36,196 nucleotides of DNA from Prevotellaceae bacterium. Lineage in GTDB: Bacteria; Bacteroidota; Bacteroidia; Bacteroidales; Bacteroidaceae. The stretch covers positions 1 through 36,196 of the forward strand of contig QAML01000023.1 in the NCBI GenBank assembly GCA_003150315.1, in the 5' to 3' direction. Shown piece after piece: positions 26,026-35,502 of this stretch. The notes beneath the pieces are model-generated. The model was given only the letters and a program-made list of their open reading frames with translations, made no database searches and had not been told where the DNA came from. The first letter of the stretch is position 1; every line of letters begins with the position of its first letter. The position numbers and the translations under genes are program-made.

Positions 26026-27099
26026 ATGAACTTCAAAACAATTCTTTTATCGCTCTGTCTCATGACAGGCGTAACGGCAGGAGCGCAAAGCCGTGCCGAT
26101 CGTCAACATCTCAACGACAAAAACTCTTTCACCATGCTTTTGCTTGGAGATCCGCAGGGCTACACAAAGTATGACATTAACCAACCGTTGTTTGAGCTTA
26201 CAACTTTGTGGTGTGCCGACAATGTGGAAAACCTCAACGTAAAGGCTGTTCTCATAACCGGCGATCTTGTAGAGCAGAACGACAATATAGTTCTCAACCG
26301 TTCTATGCTCAATCAGACAAGTCGCCAGATGTGGGAAAGCGCATCACGCAGTTTGGCACGCCTCGACAATAAAGTGCCATATATCATTGCTACCGGCAAT
26401 CATGAATATGGTTATACACGCGGAGACCAAAGTTTTACGCATTTTCCTGAATATTTCCCGGTAGAAAGAAACTCCAAGTGGATGGATTGTCTTGTTGCCG
26501 CTTATCCAAATAGAGAAGGTAAGGCTTCGCTTGAGAATTCTGCGTATGTTTTCAATGATAAAAACTGGGGCGACTTGCTTGTCATAGCCTTGGAATGGGC
26601 TCCGAGAGACGAAGTACTGGCTTGGGCAAAGAAACTGTGCGACAGTGAAAAATACAAGAACCACAAGGCAATTGTCTTAACCCATACTTTTTTGCGCGAA
26701 AAGTCGGCAGAACGTACCGACAATGAGAACTACAAAATAGAACCTCATAACTGGGGACAGGGAATATGGGACAAACTTGTAAAGTGTACGCCAAACATTC
26801 GTTTTGTATTCTGCGGACATACAGGCGTTCCCGGTTCTTTTGAAGAAAGCGTGGCATATCGTAAGGACAAAAACGATGCAGGCAAAATTGTTCATCAAAT
26901 GATGTTCAACGTACAAGTGCTTGGCGGCGGCTGGGAAGGCAACGGCGGCGACGGATGGCTTAGAATACTTGAATTCATGCCCGACGGAAAAACTGTGAAA
27001 GTGAGCACCTATTCCGCACTTTTCGGAATTTCTCCCACAACAAAGCAGTTTGCCCACCGCACAGGAAAGTGCGACCAGTTCGACATGGTTCTCGATTGA
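26026..27099 (+). CDS. Secreted metallophosphoesterase
   Basis: 357 aa with a signal peptide (MNFKTILLSLCLMTGVTAGAQ, cleavage probably after TAGA). The calcineurin-like phosphoesterase motifs are in order: LLLGDPQ (Asp; Gln in place of the usual His, a variant seen in the CPPED1-like subgroup), ITGDLVEQND, ATGNHEYG, VLTHTF and FCGHTG. The two-metal site is therefore nearly complete. The natural substrate is unknown. There is no type IX secretion CTD at its end (FAHRTGKCDQFDMVLD), so it probably stays periplasmic. It begins 41 bp after addB and may be co-transcribed or have its own promoter. Confidence 0.82.
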   Translation: MNFKTILLSLCLMTGVTAGAQSRADRQHLNDKNSFTMLLLGDPQGYTKYDINQPLFELTTLWCADNVENLNVKAVLITGDLVEQNDNIVLNRSMLNQTSRQMWESASRSLARLDNKVPYIIATGNHEYGYTRGDQSFTHFPEYFPVERNSKWMDCLVAAYPNREGKASLENSAYVFNDKNWGDLLVIALEWAPRDEVLAWAKKLCDSEKYKNHKAIVLTHTFLREKSAERTDNENYKIEPHNWGQGIWDKLVKCTPNIRFVFCGHTGVPGSFEESVAYRKDKNDAGKIVHQMMFNVQVLGGGWEGNGGDGWLRILEFMPDGKTVKVSTYSALFGISPTTKQFAHRTGKCDQFDMVLD

Positions 27100-27153
27100 G
27101 AATCATGCCGTACTTTTATGCAATAGTAAATCTATATAATTACGGAATTCTTA

Positions 27154-28002
27154 ATGAAGCATAACATCATAAACGCCATTGTCAATTTGGTTAATCATCC
27201 AGTGTTGACTTTGGAAACTGTAAAAGGCGGCAACAATCGTGCAAACGAAATGGGCACAGCCTTGGAAGAATATGTGAAGAACCTTTTTGGCAATTCTTTT
27301 AATCTTTCCGAAATTGAACGATTAGAGAAACTGCGGGAAGTTTTTTCTTATTTCGGAAACAAGAATAATCCCCCTGATATGATGTTGAGGGATGGTGATG
27401 CCATAGAAGTAAAGAAAATAGAATCGAAAGGTTCTACGTTGGCATTAAATAGCAGTTATCCCAAGCATACTCTTAAATGTTCCAATCCGTTAATCACCAA
27501 AGCGTGCAAAGAAGCCGAAGAATGGGAAGAAAAAGATATGCTGTACATAATAGGTGTTGTTAAAAGCCAGCGACTCCAAAGTCTAAATATGGTATATGGC
27601 AGTGAGTATTGTGCTTCAGAAGAAACATATTCAAATATACGTAACAGAATTAAGGAATCTGTCATAAACACTCCCTGTGTAGAGAATGAAGATATAAATG
27701 AACTCGGACATATAAACAGAATAGACCCGTTGGGAATAACATATCTTAGAGTTAGGGGTATGTGGGGTATAGAAAATCCCACAAAAGTGTTTGACTACGT
27801 TTACACGCCAAAACGTGATGCTACTTTCAATTTTATGTGTATTATCAACGATGACAAATGGAATTCTCTCGACAATAAGGAAGTATTGCTCAAACTTGCG
27901 GAAGAGCAGGAAAACCTGTGCATAAAGAGTGTGAAAATAAAGAATCCCGACAATCCTGCAAAGCTGTGCACTGCCAAATTGATAACATATTACATTCAAT
28001 AA
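27154..28002 (+). CDS. Type II restriction endonuclease, NgoPII family (GGCC)
   Basis: 282 aa. Its sequence resembles the NgoPII restriction enzyme family, which cleaves GGCC. The N-terminal [11 protein letters not shown] is followed by the probable PD-(D/E)XK core: P74-D75 in [11 protein letters not shown], then E85-V86-K87 in [24 protein letters not shown] and [13 protein letters not shown] are further shared-looking segments. The partner methyltransferase starts 4 bp downstream. The specificity is inferred from the methyltransferase, which is the better recognised of the two. No controller (C) protein or Vsr gene is next to it. Confidence 0.85.
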   Translation: MKHNIINAIVNLVNHPVLTLETVKGGNNRANEMGTALEEYVKNLFGNSFNLSEIERLEKLREVFSYFGNKNNPPDMMLRDGDAIEVKKIESKGSTLALNSSYPKHTLKCSNPLITKACKEAEEWEEKDMLYIIGVVKSQRLQSLNMVYGSEYCASEETYSNIRNRIKESVINTPCVENEDINELGHINRIDPLGITYLRVRGMWGIENPTKVFDYVYTPKRDATFNFMCIINDDKWNSLDNKEVLLKLAEEQENLCIKSVKIKNPDNPAKLCTAKLITYYIQ

Positions 28003-28006
28003 CCAT

Positions 28007-29020
28007 ATGAATTTAATTAGTTTATTTACAGGTGCGGGAGGATTGGATCTCGGATTTCATAAAGCCGGCTTTAATACAGTTGTCGCAAATGAATATGATG
28101 CAAAGATATGTCCCACTTTCAGAAAAAACTTTCCCAATGTCCGTTTGATAGAAAAAGACATACGAAAACTTAGCTCTGAAGATTTCCCCGACAATATAGA
28201 CGGAATAATTGGAGGTCCGCCTTGTCAGTCGTGGAGTGAAGCCGGTTCGTTAAAAGGCATAAAGGACGCAAGAGGTCAACTGTTTTATGATTACATCCGC
28301 ATACTCAAGGACAAACAACCATTGTTTTTTGTTGCGGAGAATGTATCGGGCATGCTTGCGGCAAGAAACTCGGAAGCAGTAAAAAGTTTCTTGAATCTTT
28401 TTGACGAAGCCGGCTATGATGTAAATCTGCGAATGCTCAACGCCAACGACTTTGACGTGCCCGAAGACCGCGACCGTGTTTTTTATGTAGGATTTCGCAA
28501 GGATTTAGGTATAAAAAACTTTGTTTATCCAACACCGCAGCCCCGAAAGCCAACATTGCGTGATGCAATTTGGGACTTAAAGGATTCGGCAATTCCTGCC
28601 AAAGATAAAAACCATACCAATGGTCTCGAATGCAAAGTTCCCAATCACGAATACTTCATTGGCAGTTATTCTCCGGTCTTTATGTCTCGCAATCGCGTAA
28701 GAGCTTGGAATGAGCCGGGGTTTACCGTGCAAGCGAGCGGACGACAATGTCAACTGCATCCGCAAGCACCCAAAATGGTAAAAGTTGAAAAGAATTTGCA
28801 GAAATTTGTGCAGGGAAAGGAATACCTCTACCGCAGAATGACTGTCAGAGAAGTTGCACGTGTGCAAACATTCCCCGATGATTTTATATTCATATATAAC
28901 GATGTTAATTACGGCTACAAGATGATAGGCAATGCTGTTCCCGTAAATTTGGCATATCATGTGGCTATGCAAATAAAGCAAACTCTCGAATCGCGGGGAA
29001 TAAAAAGCAAATTGGCGTAA
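28007..29020 (+). CDS. DNA cytosine-5 methyltransferase, M.NgoPII/M.HaeIII type (GGCC)
   Basis: 337 aa with all C5-methyltransferase motifs: [26 protein letters not shown] with catalytic Cys73, VI ENVSGM (111-116), [26 protein letters not shown]. The target recognition segment [19 protein letters not shown] closely matches what I recall of M.NgoPII and M.HaeIII, which modify the inner C of GGCC. It protects host DNA from the neighbouring endonuclease. Endonuclease first, 4 bp apart, same strand; the pair sits between a phosphoesterase and repeat R5, a simple cassette that could have been acquired as a unit. Confidence 0.95.
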   Translation: MNLISLFTGAGGLDLGFHKAGFNTVVANEYDAKICPTFRKNFPNVRLIEKDIRKLSSEDFPDNIDGIIGGPPCQSWSEAGSLKGIKDARGQLFYDYIRILKDKQPLFFVAENVSGMLAARNSEAVKSFLNLFDEAGYDVNLRMLNANDFDVPEDRDRVFYVGFRKDLGIKNFVYPTPQPRKPTLRDAIWDLKDSAIPAKDKNHTNGLECKVPNHEYFIGSYSPVFMSRNRVRAWNEPGFTVQASGRQCQLHPQAPKMVKVEKNLQKFVQGKEYLYRRMTVREVARVQTFPDDFIFIYNDVNYGYKMIGNAVPVNLAYHVAMQIKQTLESRGIKSKLA

Positions 29021-29054
29021 AAATATAATTGGTCTCAGGTCTAAAAGGGGGAGC

Positions 29055-29143
29055 AAAAAAACATAAGGCATGTTGTAAAAAATACAAGCCATATATTTTA
29101 AAATACAAGGCACTTATTTTAAAATAAGTGCCTTGTATTTTTT
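29055..29143 (+). repeat. Dispersed 21-bp-unit element, copy R5
   Basis: Three forward units (AAGGCA at 29065, AAGCCA at 29086, AAGGCA at 29107, exactly 21 bp apart) and one inverted (TGCCTT at 29130). Units three and four, 29100-29120 and 29121-29141, form a perfect 42-bp palindrome ending in a T-run. It lies between convergent genes (methyltransferase and ispF) and could serve as a bidirectional terminator here. No R2/R4-type arm follows. Confidence 0.88.
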
Positions 29144-29174
29144 CTCAAAAAAGAAGGTGTGGCGTTATTGTGTC

Positions 29175-29654
29175 TTAGTCCCCGAAAATCAGGGCGGTAG
29201 CGTAGGCGGCTATGCCTTCTCCGCGTCCTGTGAATCCCAAGCGTTCGGTAGTGGTGGCTTTTACCGATACATCTTTCCCGGAAATGCCGAGACATGAGGC
29301 TATATATTCCTGCATCATGGGAATGTGATTTTTCAGTTTGGGTTGTTCAAGACAAATTGTTACATCCACGTTTCCTATACTGAAGTTGTGTTTTTTCAGA
29401 ATGTCGAGGGTGGCTTTCAGAAGTTCTTTGCTGTCGGCTCCACGATAGCGTTCGTCGGAATCAGGAAAGTGATAACCAATATCGCGCAGGGCTGCGGCTC
29501 CGAGAAGTGCATCGATAAGTGCGTGGAGTGCCACATCGGCATCGCTGTGTCCGAGAAGTCCGAGAGTGTGCGGTATTTTTATTCCGCCAAGCCACAACTC
29601 GCGGTTTTGAACAAGCCTGTGAACGTCAAATCCGAATCCTATGCGCGGTTTCAT
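29175..29654 (-). CDS. ispF: 2-C-methyl-D-erythritol 2,4-cyclodiphosphate synthase
   Basis: 159 aa. Fifth step of the MEP isoprenoid pathway. Zinc ligands are visible: Asp10 and His12 in GFGFDVHRL and His44 in ADVALHALIDALLGAAALRDIG. DSDERYRGADS and the C-terminal KATTTERLGFTGRGEGIAAYA are typical. It is the last gene of the FAH-like-porU-porV-ispF group, 26 bp after porV. I recall the same order in Porphyromonas gingivalis, so it is probably a conserved cluster rather than a functional link to secretion. Confidence 0.95.
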   Translation of the reverse strand: MKPRIGFGFDVHRLVQNRELWLGGIKIPHTLGLLGHSDADVALHALIDALLGAAALRDIGYHFPDSDERYRGADSKELLKATLDILKKHNFSIGNVDVTICLEQPKLKNHIPMMQEYIASCLGISGKDVSVKATTTERLGFTGRGEGIAAYATALIFGD

Positions 29655-29680
29655 GTCTTATGTAGTATGTAAAAAAGTGG

Positions 29681-30838
29681 TTATCTTCTGTTTGAGAACA
29701 GGTCTTTTATTCCGTCAAAGTCAAATGCGAGCGAAACTCTCAAGGTTTGGTCGAGCGGGTTGCTTGCCGCAGTGGAAAGTACGTAGCCTGCATCGATTGA
29801 GAATACGTTCATGCGGAAACCTGCACCTACTGTGAAATATTTACGGTTACCTTTGTCTTTGTCTTCGTCGTGATAGCCTGCACGTAGGATGAATTTGTCA
29901 TTATAAGTATATTCCACGCCAAAACTCCACTGAATTTCTTTAAGTTCTTCGCTGAATCCGCCGGGGGCATCGCCGAAACTTTTGAAAATACCGGTAATGG
30001 GCGACATGTCGAAGTAGTCTTTTTGCAAGCGTTGCTGATAATCTTCACCGCTTTCATCGTCTTTCTGGCGCGGCATGGTGGGTACGAGAAGTTTGTTGAG
30101 GTCAAGCCCGAAAGCTATCTTGTTGTATTCGTTTATGGGAATGAGATAGTTCACGCCGAGACAGAGATTGGTGGGTATGAAGTATGTGTTTTCGTCTCCG
30201 AACTTCATTTTGCTACCGATGTTGCTTATATTAAGTCCGAGTCCGAACTGACATTCGCGGCTTCCCATTACTACATATTTGTTGTAATACATGGCTACGT
30301 CGGCTGCAAAAGCGTTGCCCGGTTTTGTATCGTCGGAATAGTTTCCGCTTAGGTCGGAACGAATATATCGCAGGGCTATTGCTGCCGAGAAGTTCTCGCT
30401 CAACATTCGTGAAACGCCAATGTCGAAAGCCATTTCATAGGGCTTGATGCTCATGTTTTCGCCTGCATCCACTTCGCCGAGGGAGAAATAACGGAGCGAA
30501 GAGGATATGGCTGTGTAATCGCCCAGCCTCATGTATCCGGCAACATATGCAAGGTCAATGTCATTGACAATTTTTCGAAGCCAGGGGGTATAGTTCACGG
30601 CAATTCCTGCGCGGCTTATGCAGAAAGGATATTTGGCAGGGTTCCAAGCCTGTGAGTTTACGTCGGGGTCGGTTGCTGCGCCAATATCTCCCAAACCGCC
30701 GGCACGTGCATCGGGTCCTATCTTCAGGGAATTGACTGCCGTGCTCACGGGATTGAATTTGTCTTTTTCACCGTCGGCTTTGATTGTCGTGGCAAATGCC
30801 AGAAACGACATGAGTAGTAATGCTATTTTGTATTTCAT
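29681..30838 (-). CDS. porV: Type IX secretion system outer-membrane protein PorV (LptO)
   Basis: 385 aa from the chosen start, an ATG eight codons inside the longest frame, because MKYKIALLLMSFLAFATTIKA then makes a clean signal peptide. It is a FadL-like outer-membrane beta barrel that shuttles T9SS cargo from the SprA translocon to the PorU sortase. Supporting segments: SLKIGPDARAGGLGDIGAATDPDVNSQAWNP cut into the usual N-terminal plug (GPDARAGGLGD), YMRLGDYTAISSSLRYFSLG, and repeated aromatic-rich strands to the end. It lies 48 bp after porU on the same strand. Confidence 0.92.
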   Translation of the reverse strand: MKYKIALLLMSFLAFATTIKADGEKDKFNPVSTAVNSLKIGPDARAGGLGDIGAATDPDVNSQAWNPAKYPFCISRAGIAVNYTPWLRKIVNDIDLAYVAGYMRLGDYTAISSSLRYFSLGEVDAGENMSIKPYEMAFDIGVSRMLSENFSAAIALRYIRSDLSGNYSDDTKPGNAFAADVAMYYNKYVVMGSRECQFGLGLNISNIGSKMKFGDENTYFIPTNLCLGVNYLIPINEYNKIAFGLDLNKLLVPTMPRQKDDESGEDYQQRLQKDYFDMSPITGIFKSFGDAPGGFSEELKEIQWSFGVEYTYNDKFILRAGYHDEDKDKGNRKYFTVGAGFRMNVFSIDAGYVLSTAASNPLDQTLRVSLAFDFDGIKDLFSNRR

Positions 30839-30886
30839 TGCTTTTTCAAATGAGGATTGCACTATAATATAAAACTGTGTGGGGCT

Positions 30887-33800
30887 TTATTTATTGTTCA
30901 GAATAATCAATTTCTTGGTTTTGGTGCTTGCTGCTCCGTTGCCTTCGGACACCGAAACGCGGTAAAGGTAAACCCCGCCGCCCACTCTTGCTCCTGCAGA
31001 ATTGGTAAGGTTCCATGTTATGGGGTAGTGCCCGTAGTCGCTCTCGCCGTTGGTCGTTGTTTTCCAAACAATCTGACCGTAAGAGTCGTAAACCGTAACG
31101 GTGAATTTCACATCGGTAAGCGGTCGGTCGTATGATATATTGAATATAGCCGTTTCGATGGCGGGATTGGGATTGCAAGTAACATCGAGTACATTGGGTT
31201 TGAGGTTTCTCACGGCAACAAAGTCAAGCGATGCGGAAGAAGAGTTTCCCATCATGTCCCATGCGCGGAAAACAAGGCGGTGATTGCCCGGAGAAAGTTC
31301 GGGAATGGAGTAGCCCACGCTTCCGCTTGTGAATGTTCCGAAATCGTTCTTAAAGTAATCGTTCAAGACGTATGAAGTGGCGGCGTTACCGTCTATGATG
31401 AGTTCTATGTCGTGTCCCACACCGCTGCCGGTGGCATTTATTCCGTCGCTGTCGCGGAGCATTGCCACAAAGTAGGGAGTAGTGTTGGTTTTGTCGCCGT
31501 TTCGGAAGTCGGGATTGTTGAGATAGATGAACAAAGCCGGTCCTGTGGAATCGTTCTTGAGATCTGTGGAAGAATTTATGGCAAAATTATCGTTCATTCC
31601 GTGGCATTCGGCAGATTTGTCGTTGCTCACGGCATAAAGATTCATGAGGCAGCTTTCGTTGGAGTAACTTGCGTCAACCGATACAGGGAATTCCATTTCG
31701 AACATGCCGTTTCTAACAGAGTCCGTGCCTTCGAAAAGACGGCGTGTGCGGTTGCTGAAAACAAACGGGTCTTTACCATTGCCTGCATTGTCGTGGCAGG
31801 TGATTTGCTCAAGCTTGTCGAAAATATTAGCGGTAACCGTGCCGTTGAAATCCGGCATGTTCGTACCGTTTTGTGCTATAATATGTCCTTTTACCTTAGC
31901 CACGCTTCCTGCGGCAAGGTTAACTTTTGCGCCGGTAGCTTTTTGTCCGTTTATGCTGTCTATTACAACTTTACCAATAGGAGCTGCAAGACGAAGAGCA
32001 GGGTCTCCCATAAGTACGTATTTCATTTTGTTTATTGTTAAATCGGTGCTTCCCGTTGACGTGGATACGAGAGCGCATTTTGTTTTCATGAGAGCTTCGC
32101 CCATGGTCATGAGTTTTCCGTTTTCTTCAGTGAGAATATATCTCATTAAGTTGGTGTTGAGGTTTAGGTTTCTTTGGGAGAATACGGAACGTGTGGCTCC
32201 GATGAAAGCCACCGAACCTCCTTTTTCGTTCAGCACAGCACATTCGCCGATTGATTCTTCCTGCGAATCGAAAGGAGCTATTTCGCATGAAGAGGTAATC
32301 CACACGGAAAGGTTATTTGTCTTGTTTTCTTTGAAGTCGTTGAGTAGCAAAACTTTTTCGTGGGATATTGAAGCCGGTGCTCCGTGCCCCGTGTAATTCA
32401 TAAGCAATGCTCCGTTTGTCATGTAGCTCTTGAGTTGCTTTGTAATTTCCGGGTAAGAATTTCCAGTAGATGTCTTTACCACGGTATAAGCGTCCCAATA
32501 AACTCTTCGGACATCGTATTCTTTGTGGTTTGATTCTATCTGCTTGACTATAGTTTCGGCATCGCCCATGAGCGAATTACTTTTTTTATCATCATCGCCC
32601 ATTACACAAATAAGGTTTTTCCATGAACCCACGCTGTTGTTGTACATGTAATTGATTGTTTTGTCAACAACGGCTTTTGCTTCGCTTTCTATGTGAGTGG
32701 GAATTCTTCCGATTGCAATGTCCGGCTTCTCGGATGTCATGTTCTTTCCTTCGCCGTCATCCAAAAATCCGAAGAAGTCATCGGTAACGTAGCAATATAT
32801 TTCGTTTATGGAATTCCAGGATTCGTAGCAAAGGAGAAAATCGTCGGGGGAACTGTTTTGCCAATCTTTGGTAATCATACGATTGTCCCACGCAGCATCG
32901 CCGAAAAGCAAAAGGTAACGAGGGATTTCGTTTTGTGAAGAAGCGCGGTCGTAAAGCATCTTAACATATCTACGATAAGCCATGGCATCGGGTGTTCCCG
33001 AAGAAAACTCATTATATATTTGGTCTGCGGAAACAACTTTTCCCGAAAGATTGTCGTGTTCTCTGTGTGCTGCGGCAAGACGCTCTGCTTGTTTGGTAAG
33101 TTTTCCGCTTGCTGGTACTATTATAATCATGTCGCAAACAGAATCGGCATGGAGGTCTTGGTTTTCTATTTTTTTATCAATAGTCGGCGAAGGAAAAGTT
33201 TCTGCCGTGTTTACAACAATATATCTGTCGGACGATTCGGGTAGTGTTATATTCAAAGTATTGCCTGAGAGAGAGCCTTCCACATTCTGTTGAGGACGAC
33301 CGGAAATGCCGAGTCGCCAAACTTTCGTATTATTGTTTGCGGATGAAATGGCATAATTCCCCGCCCCATTATTGGAAGGATCGCAAAGTTCAAAGTATGG
33401 TGTCGAAAGATTAAGGTTTCTTTGGTAATTGAATCTTATGTAGTCAAGTCTTGCCGAGTGTCCGGACGTAGTGGTAAAGTGAACGCTGTTTGACAAATCT
33501 AATGTTGTGGCTTTGTAAGTTCTTTCGAGCATTCTTGCTCTGTTTCCCTGCTCTCCGACGTTTGTATTGTTAAGCAAAGGAATAGTCATTCTTCCGAGGC
33601 TTTCGGAGTTAACACTACTGGTAACGTTTGTTGCAGAGGAAGCATCGGAAGCGGAAAATGAAATAGTTACGTACTGTTCTCCTTCGTTAGCTATTTCTTC
33701 CGTACCAAGTTGGTAAGATTTTGAATTTCCGTTGGCGAAATCATAACTGTCAAAGAATTGCTGTCCGCCGCTATACCAACTGTATGCGTCTTCTTCGTAA

Positions 33801-34702
33801 AGCGAATGCGCGGGAATTGTTGTGCGTGCTTTGTTGTAGGCTGTTACTTCTGCAGAATTTTGCATAGTAGCAGGATTATCGCCTTCTGTAAGAAAATAGT
33901 AAGAGTAAGACGAATAAGGATTATTTATATGTCTCCATTTATTGCGGACAAAAGTCCATTTGGTCGTGCCGTTGGCGTAAAAAAGAATTTTTGACCCGTC
34001 GCGATATAAAGGAATTTCTTCAAGGTCGTCAAAATCTTTTTTGTCGCCCGAATAATTAATTACGGAATCTTGTACCAAACCTCCGTAGCCGTATAGTTTT
34101 ACGTTTGCAGGATTAGAAAAACCGGCGGAAGCCAAAAATGATTTTGTAAGCTGATATACTCCTTCTTTATTCACTCTTATTCTTACCCATTTGCCACTTG
34201 AAAGAACAGAATGCTGAGCGTATCGTTCACTTCCGGAAGTTAAATCCTGCGTTTTGCGTGCTTGAGCAGAAACATTTCTATATACGGCAATCTTGCAACT
34301 TTTCAGTCGGTAATAAACTTCGTTGCGTTTTATATATGGCAGAAACGAAATATCGAGCACGCCTTCTTTGCGTTGTACTGCCATTATACTGTTTACTTTT
34401 ATGTCTTCGCCTATTTCTTTTTTGTTTGCAATGATAGCCAAAACCTCTTGGGCATTGAGTTTCTCGTATTCGGGATATTCTATTTTTACGTTGAAAGAAG
34501 TATTAGCGTAGTTTTTACCCACATTTATCTGCGTGGCGTAAATGGGAAGTTCGTTGCCTTTTATAATGTTTTCGTAGGGAATTGTTACAAACTTTCCTTC
34601 GCCCACGGTAGCAATAGGTTCGCTTTCTTTTGTGGCGGAAGCCTTGAAACTCTGTAGCCCGAGGAAAAATGCTATCAGTAGATATAAATATTTTCGGTTC
34701 AT
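30887..34702 (-). CDS. porU: Type IX secretion system sortase PorU
   Basis: 1271 aa. PorU is a gingipain-like (C25) cysteine protease at the cell surface that removes the C-terminal domain of T9SS cargo and attaches the cargo to anionic lipopolysaccharide. A signal peptide (YLYLLIAFFLGLQSFKA) leads a long beta-rich N-terminal part. The C25 domain spans about 530-900 and has His773 in YTGHGAP and Cys806 in ITSSCEIAP, 33 residues apart, the same spacing as His211/Cys244 of RgpB. FIGATRSVF follows. The last 80 residues (FTVTVYDSYGQIVWK, then GGGVYLYRVSV and KKLIILNN) are a FlgD-like T9SS C-terminal domain. Confidence 0.93.
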   Translation of the reverse strand: MNRKYLYLLIAFFLGLQSFKASATKESEPIATVGEGKFVTIPYENIIKGNELPIYATQINVGKNYANTSFNVKIEYPEYEKLNAQEVLAIIANKKEIGEDIKVNSIMAVQRKEGVLDISFLPYIKRNEVYYRLKSCKIAVYRNVSAQARKTQDLTSGSERYAQHSVLSSGKWVRIRVNKEGVYQLTKSFLASAGFSNPANVKLYGYGGLVQDSVINYSGDKKDFDDLEEIPLYRDGSKILFYANGTTKWTFVRNKWRHINNPYSSYSYYFLTEGDNPATMQNSAEVTAYNKARTTIPAHSLYEEDAYSWYSGGQQFFDSYDFANGNSKSYQLGTEEIANEGEQYVTISFSASDASSATNVTSSVNSESLGRMTIPLLNNTNVGEQGNRARMLERTYKATTLDLSNSVHFTTTSGHSARLDYIRFNYQRNLNLSTPYFELCDPSNNGAGNYAISSANNNTKVWRLGISGRPQQNVEGSLSGNTLNITLPESSDRYIVVNTAETFPSPTIDKKIENQDLHADSVCDMIIIVPASGKLTKQAERLAAAHREHDNLSGKVVSADQIYNEFSSGTPDAMAYRRYVKMLYDRASSQNEIPRYLLLFGDAAWDNRMITKDWQNSSPDDFLLCYESWNSINEIYCYVTDDFFGFLDDGEGKNMTSEKPDIAIGRIPTHIESEAKAVVDKTINYMYNNSVGSWKNLICVMGDDDKKSNSLMGDAETIVKQIESNHKEYDVRRVYWDAYTVVKTSTGNSYPEITKQLKSYMTNGALLMNYTGHGAPASISHEKVLLLNDFKENKTNNLSVWITSSCEIAPFDSQEESIGECAVLNEKGGSVAFIGATRSVFSQRNLNLNTNLMRYILTEENGKLMTMGEALMKTKCALVSTSTGSTDLTINKMKYVLMGDPALRLAAPIGKVVIDSINGQKATGAKVNLAAGSVAKVKGHIIAQNGTNMPDFNGTVTANIFDKLEQITCHDNAGNGKDPFVFSNRTRRLFEGTDSVRNGMFEMEFPVSVDASYSNESCLMNLYAVSNDKSAECHGMNDNFAINSSTDLKNDSTGPALFIYLNNPDFRNGDKTNTTPYFVAMLRDSDGINATGSGVGHDIELIIDGNAATSYVLNDYFKNDFGTFTSGSVGYSIPELSPGNHRLVFRAWDMMGNSSSASLDFVAVRNLKPNVLDVTCNPNPAIETAIFNISYDRPLTDVKFTVTVYDSYGQIVWKTTTNGESDYGHYPITWNLTNSAGARVGGGVYLYRVSVSEGNGAASTKTKKLIILNNK

Positions 34703-34741
34703 AGAAGAATCTTTTTTGTATGTGGTAGTCTTTAGAGGACT

Positions 34742-35353
34742 TTATTTTATGTTGAATTCAAGAAGTTTGTTTCCGTTAATGCTCCCTTCTATATGAGTAT
34801 TGGGCACTGCCGTGAAATTCGTTTTTGCAAAGGGAAGCAGAGTAATATCTCCTTGTCTTATAGAAAGAAATTCGCTTGCGGTTGCAATGATTTCGTCAAT
34901 GCTTTTGCCCAAATTCTCAATTTCTAATGCAGTTTCCTTTTCGCCGTTTTTAAGCAGAATCTTTATATTCCCGACTTCTTTGTCTGACAGCTCTTCAAAG
35001 GTTCCGCACGAAACGGAACCGTCAAAGTTTTCCGCCATATACCACGGCTCACATGCTTTTTGAAGTTCGGTTTTCATGCCGCTCATTTCAAATTTTACGG
35101 CAAGGCTTAGTGCGTCGTAATATCTTTTTGCGAAGCGTTGGGGAATGCTTTTTCCCAAACGGCTTATCCTTACTGCCACACAAAGCACCGCATTGCATTT
35201 TCCTCCCCAATCGGGAACAAACACAGGTTTGCCGTGAGTCGTTAGCGTGGTATCGGCAAGCGTTGAAATACGTGCACTTTTTCTTATAATATCTAACGTT
35301 TGATATGCTGTATTATTGCTGTTTGCTAACGGTTCTCCTACAATTATTTTCAT
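34742..35353 (-). CDS. FAH-fold protein lacking metal ligands (probable pseudoenzyme)
   Basis: 203 aa from the ATG at 35353 (an upstream in-frame ATG adds 12 residues of promoter-like sequence). The fold is fumarylacetoacetate hydrolase: KPVFVPDWG, VRISRLGKSIPQRFAKRYYDALSLAV, EPWYMAENFDGSVSCGTF and GSINGNKLLEFNIK follow the family order. But the metal site is gone: where active members have E-x-E before VRI, this has A55 and L57, and the Asp of the DFTARD motif is Lys87. A hydrolase or decarboxylase activity is therefore unlikely. It starts the group leading to porU, 39 bp downstream. I recall an FAH-family gene before porU in P. gingivalis. Confidence 0.72.
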   Translation of the reverse strand: MKIIVGEPLANSNNTAYQTLDIIRKSARISTLADTTLTTHGKPVFVPDWGGKCNAVLCVAVRISRLGKSIPQRFAKRYYDALSLAVKFEMSGMKTELQKACEPWYMAENFDGSVSCGTFEELSDKEVGNIKILLKNGEKETALEIENLGKSIDEIIATASEFLSIRQGDITLLPFAKTNFTAVPNTHIEGSINGNKLLEFNIK

Positions 35354-35502
35354 TAAATGATAGTCTTTTATTGTTACAAAAATAATCATTTATCTTCAAA
35401 ATGCACCCGAGTATGTTTTTCGTGTGGTGTGGGAAGGGTAGGATGTGTGAAAAATGTGTAATTTCGCGAGGCAAAATCAATAAAGAGTATAAAGAGAATT
35501 AT

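Noticed and set aside
26026..27099. Metallophosphoesterase as a T9SS cargo protein
   Set aside because: The C-terminus lacks the Ig-like CTD with its K-rich final strand; only a normal signal peptide is present.
29055..29143. CRISPR array reading of the short repeats
   Set aside because: Units are contiguous 21-mers with no spacers, occur in both orientations, and there are no cas genes in the window.
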